Assembly (NCBI GenBank): GCA_039944855.1
Contig: JBDUXZ010000040.1
Location: forward strand, 17,598 to 81,597
DNA: 64,000 nt
Reading direction: 5' to 3'
Origin: Rhodothermales bacterium
GTDB lineage: Bacteria; Bacteroidota; Rhodothermia; Rhodothermales; JANQRZ01
Shown here: piece after piece, positions 61,756 through 64,000 of the stretch
Numbering within the stretch: position 1 is the first letter of the stretch
Layout of the letters: every line of letters starts with the position of its first letter
The notes under the pieces: model-generated
Seen by the model: only the letters and a program-made list of their open reading frames with translations
Database searches by the model: none
Told to the model about the DNA's origin: nothing
Position numbers and translations under genes: made by a program

Positions 61756-62652
61756 ATGTCCCTCCGCATCGCCCGCGAACAGAGCCTCTACGCCTCGAAC
61801 GCGAACGCCTCCCTCTCCACGCTCCGCCGCGATCTCGCCGGGCTGCAGGAGCAGCTCGCCACGGGCCTTCGCGTGAACCGGCCGTCCGACGACCCCTCGG
61901 CGTACGCGCAGGCGCGGATGCTCGAATCGCTCGACCAGCGCTACGCGCAGTACGGCCGCGCGATTGGCGACGCCCGGCAGTGGGTGAACCAGACGGGCAA
62001 CGAGCTCGGCACCCTCACCGAGCGGTTCACCGAGGCCTACGAAGAGGGCCTCCGCGCGCTCAACGGCACCCTCAACGACGACAACCGCGAGGCCCTCGCC
62101 GGGCAGATCGAGTCCATCCTCGCCGAAGTCGTCGACGGGCTCAACGCCAAGTCCGGCGGGGAGTACCTCTTCGCCGGCAACCGCTCCACGACGGAGCCCT
62201 TCGCCGAGGACGGCACGCCGACGGGCGTCCTCAGCGGCGACCGCCGCCGGACGATCGGCCCGAGCACGGAACTCGTCATCAACGTTTCCGGCGAGCGCGT
62301 GCTCGACACCGGCGAGGGGTTCACGATCACCGAGAGCCTGCAGCGCATGATCGCCGCGCTCCGCGGCGACGACACCGTCTCGCTCGACGACGCCGTCGGC
62401 CAAGTCATCGTCGCCCGCGACCACCTCATCGACATCTCCGCCGAGTCGGGCGCCGTAGCCCGCCGTCTCGACAACGCCGAGCTGCAGATCCAGGACGCGT
62501 CGATCGAGGCGAACCGCCGCCGGGCCGAGATCGAAGAGGTCGACTACGTCGAGACGATCACGCGCTTCCAGCAGGCGCAGACCACGCTCGAAGCCGCCCT
62601 CCGCACCACGGCCTCCGTCGTCCAGACATCGCTCCTCGACTACCTCCGCTAA
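61756..62652 (+). CDS. flgL: Hook-filament junction protein FlgL (HAP3)
   Basis: A 298-residue flagellin-like junction protein. N-terminal LAGLQEQLATGLRVNRPSDD, PSAYAQARMLESLDQRYAQY, VNQTGNELGTLTERFTEAYE and C-terminal TITRFQQAQTTLEAALRTTA-like end match FlgL. It caps the hook before filament growth. The flagellin gene follows after the HDOD gene and a terminator. Confidence 0.93.
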   Translation: MSLRIAREQSLYASNANASLSTLRRDLAGLQEQLATGLRVNRPSDDPSAYAQARMLESLDQRYAQYGRAIGDARQWVNQTGNELGTLTERFTEAYEEGLRALNGTLNDDNREALAGQIESILAEVVDGLNAKSGGEYLFAGNRSTTEPFAEDGTPTGVLSGDRRRTIGPSTELVINVSGERVLDTGEGFTITESLQRMIAALRGDDTVSLDDAVGQVIVARDHLIDISAESGAVARRLDNAELQIQDASIEANRRRAEIEEVDYVETITRFQQAQTTLEAALRTTASVVQTSLLDYLR

Positions 62653-62671
62653 TCCCCTACCCCGCGTTCCG

Positions 62672-63625
62672 ATGGGTTCTACCCCGACCACCCGCATCCC
62701 GCTCGGCCGCCTCGAGCTCCGCTGCCCGCCGCTCCCGCACACGCTCGTTGAGGCGCTCGACCTCGTCGATCACCCGGAGCAGATCGAGGTGCGGACCGTG
62801 ACGGCGATGCTGGAGCGGGACCCGCTCGTCGTCGCCCGCCTGCTGCAGACGGTGAACTCGGCGTACTACGGCCTCCACCGCACGGTGAGCAGCCCGGAGC
62901 GGGCCGTCGTGATGCTCGGGCCCGTGGCCGTCGTCGGGATCATCGTCGGGATGAGCATGCTCCGGCTCCGCTCCGTGCTCGACGGGCCGGCCGGATCGTG
63001 CTTCTCCCAGCTCATCCGCCACAGCGTCGCGACGGCCTACCTCACGAGCTTCCTGCTGGACGAGGCCGCCGAGCCCGACGCCCCTAAAGTCCACCCGGCG
63101 CGGCGCGGCGCCGGCTTCACGGCCGGGCTGCTCCACGACTTCGGCAAGATCATCCTCGTCTACAACTTCCCCACCGAGGCCGTCGCGCTCTACGAAGAGC
63201 AGGCGCTCAGCGCCCACGTCTCGACCGACGACTTCCGCGAGATGGAGAGCCTCCTCTTCGGCTCCGATCACACCGAGGCCGGGGAGTTCGCCGCGCTCAA
63301 GCTCCACTTCCCCGAGCCGCTCACCCGCGTGATCCGTCATCACCACGCGCCGGAACGCGCGGGGGGCGGCGCCGCGGCCGAGGCGCTCGTCGGCGCCGTC
63401 GCCGTGGCCAACCTCGCGGCGCACGCCATGGGTCACGGGTTCGGCAGCCCCGCAACATGGGAGGACGCGCTGGCGGACCCGGCGTGGTCCCTCTACGCCG
63501 CGCGCACGCCCGCGTTCACCGTCGACACCCTCGCCGAAACCCTCGAAGCGCGGCAGGACGACCTCGACCGCTACGTCCAGGCCTTCGCCGACCCCCAGCC
63601 GACCCGGCGACTCCGCAAAGTCTGA
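62672..63625 (+). CDS. HDOD-domain regulatory protein
   Basis: A 317-residue HDOD protein. The domain runs about residues 18-235: LPHTLVEALDLVDHPEQIEV, LERDPLVVARLLQTVNSAYY, RAVVMLGPVAVVGIIVGMSM, and a GLLHDFGKIIL motif with an intact HD pair plus RHHHAPE. HDOD proteins act in signalling and post-transcriptional control, generally without proven catalysis. It begins 19 bases after flgL and ends the operon before a terminator, so a role in flagellar control is probable. Confidence 0.88.
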   Translation: MGSTPTTRIPLGRLELRCPPLPHTLVEALDLVDHPEQIEVRTVTAMLERDPLVVARLLQTVNSAYYGLHRTVSSPERAVVMLGPVAVVGIIVGMSMLRLRSVLDGPAGSCFSQLIRHSVATAYLTSFLLDEAAEPDAPKVHPARRGAGFTAGLLHDFGKIILVYNFPTEAVALYEEQALSAHVSTDDFREMESLLFGSDHTEAGEFAALKLHFPEPLTRVIRHHHAPERAGGGAAAEALVGAVAVANLAAHAMGHGFGSPATWEDALADPAWSLYAARTPAFTVDTLAETLEARQDDLDRYVQAFADPQPTRRLRKV

Positions 63626-63645
63626 GGAATCCCGCTCCCGGTGCC

Positions 63646-63676
63646 GAGGGGCCGCGTCTTACCGGCGCGGCCCCTC
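63646..63676 (+). terminator. Terminator after the flagellar operon
   Basis: A perfect 11-bp stem GAGGGGCCGCG / CGCGGCCCCTC with a 9-base loop, followed by TTCCGTTTG. It separates the HDOD gene from flagellin, so flagellin has its own promoter. Confidence 0.88.
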
Positions 63677-63684
63677 TTCCGTTT

Positions 63685-63741
63685 GACTCCAGCAATCCTG
63701 AACGATTCCAGCAATTCAGGGCGATTCCAGCAATTCAGAGC
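63685..63741. repeat. Three tandem 19-bp repeats upstream of flagellin
   Basis: Units at 63685-63703, 63704-63722 and 63723-63741 have the consensus GATTCCAGCAATTCAGGGC. Units 2 and 3 differ at one position; unit 1 at about five. The array lies right after the terminator and 121 bases before the flagellin ATG, where binding sites for an activator would be. Confidence 0.88.
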
Positions 63742-63788
63742 TGCTGCGAAGATTTTTTAGGCCCCCGGCTTAGTGCCCCCTGAGGAGG

Positions 63789-63796
63789 CGCGATAA
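63789..63796 (+). promoter_or_regulatory. Weak sigma-28-like -10 element before flagellin
   Basis: CGCGATAA matches 6 of 8 positions of the sigma-28 -10 consensus GCCGATAA, 66 bases before the ATG; the TAAA -35 is not conserved (TTAG at 63770-63773). Confidence 0.25.
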
Positions 63797-63861
63797 CTGG
63801 GGCAGAGAAGGAGACCCCCTCCCCCAACGACCCTCCCCCCAGTCCCAACAGGTACCCTACC

Positions 63862-64000
63862 ATGAGCATCGGAGATCTCAACCGCGTCAAGACCAACGTC
63901 CAGTCGCTCCAGGCCCTCGGCCAGTTCAACAAGACCAACGCCGAGCTCGGCATGCGCCAGCTCCGCCTCGCCACCGGCTCCCGCCTCAACCGCGCCGAGG
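63862..64000 (+). CDS. fliC: Flagellin, N-terminal part (cut by window edge)
   Basis: Only 46 codons are in the window. The translation MSIGDLNRVKTNVQSLQALG followed by NAELGMRQLRLATGSRLNRAE is the N-terminal coiled-coil domain of flagellin, with the LATGSRLNRAE motif that precedes the conserved D0-D1 junction. It is not FlgL because flgL is already present. It is preceded by its own control region. Confidence 0.9.
   Translation, partial: MSIGDLNRVKTNVQSLQALGQFNKTNAELGMRQLRLATGSRLNRAE

Noticed and set aside
59886..62801. A 971-codon Arg-rich frame over flgN, flgK and flgL
   Set aside because: Out-of-frame shadow; the three flagellar genes fill the same DNA with real homology.
63685..63741. 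Three tandem repeats considered as a CRISPR array
   Set aside because: Units are contiguous with no spacers, and no cas gene is near.

Overview
The window is very GC-rich bacterial chromosome, densely packed with genes on both strands. I found no rRNA, tRNA, CRISPR array, insertion sequence or phage. Three long surface proteins end in type IX secretion (T9SS) C-terminal sorting domains, several genes encode outer-membrane barrels and lipoproteins, Shine-Dalgarno sites are mostly weak, and a few promoters carry the Bacteroidota-type TAnnTTTG element. Together these point to the Bacteroidota/Rhodothermota group. My best guess is a marine, aerobic Rhodothermales-like heterotroph (inference from composition and gene families, not from a marker gene). 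Unusually for that group it is flagellated: the right end holds a flagellar rod/ring/hook-filament operon that runs into flagellin.

Layout. 1-677: 5' part of an ABC exporter, cut by the window edge. 838-5452: an orphan lipoprotein, an AtuA-family protein, a Nudix-acetate kinase pair, a small membrane protein and a ComEA-like DNA-binding protein. 5597-10531: recO, a YceI lipoprotein, a LexA-like repressor that has lost its protease residues, an esterase, two DUF4398-type envelope lipoproteins (one with an OmpA domain) and a 32-residue Lys/Gly peptide missed by normal length cut-offs. 10608-21659: aconitase, a delta-60/T9SS surface protein, a HipA-like kinase with a DUF3037 partner, LysM-RlpA, TPR, TPM and LemA proteins, and a lower-GC barrel. 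21647-31407: a fused FAD/Fe-S oxidase with a palindromic element inside its reading frame, a DUF3267 membrane protein, a beta-CASP hydrolase, a SleB-type hydrolase, a lipoprotein hydrolase, a large barrel and a cadherin-like lipoprotein.

31464-36557 is a leftward cluster: a GbsR/MarR regulator, a ketosynthase-III-like protein with two substituted catalytic positions, a sodium:solute symporter, an acyl-CoA synthetase and a MaoC hydratase. Three of the four junctions overlap or nearly touch. It looks like uptake plus activation and processing of an organic acid. 36659-39230 carries a GNAT, a beta-carbonic anhydrase, an SbtB-like PII protein and an SbtA-like bicarbonate transporter, which together form a bicarbonate-handling module. 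39390-42285 is ppk1 followed by a DUF433/DUF5615 toxin-antitoxin-like pair; a 165-bp near-identical copy of the ppk1 3' end lies on the far side of the pair.

42287-55153 is mixed housekeeping: a fructose-6-phosphate aldolase-type enzyme, an alcohol dehydrogenase, a thioesterase, a sugar nucleotidyltransferase-like protein, two T9SS cargo proteins, a GAF-SpoIIE phosphatase and metallohydrolases. 55415-64000 is flgF-flgG-flgA-flgH-flgI-flgJ-flgN-flgK-flgL, an HDOD protein, a terminator, three tandem 19-bp repeats and the start of flagellin.

Between genes there are several unrelated palindromic repeat families (2765-2842, 20156-20184, 25256-25337, 33409-33528, 56164-56191, 58320-58352). Intergenic palindromes therefore appear to be abundant in this genome.
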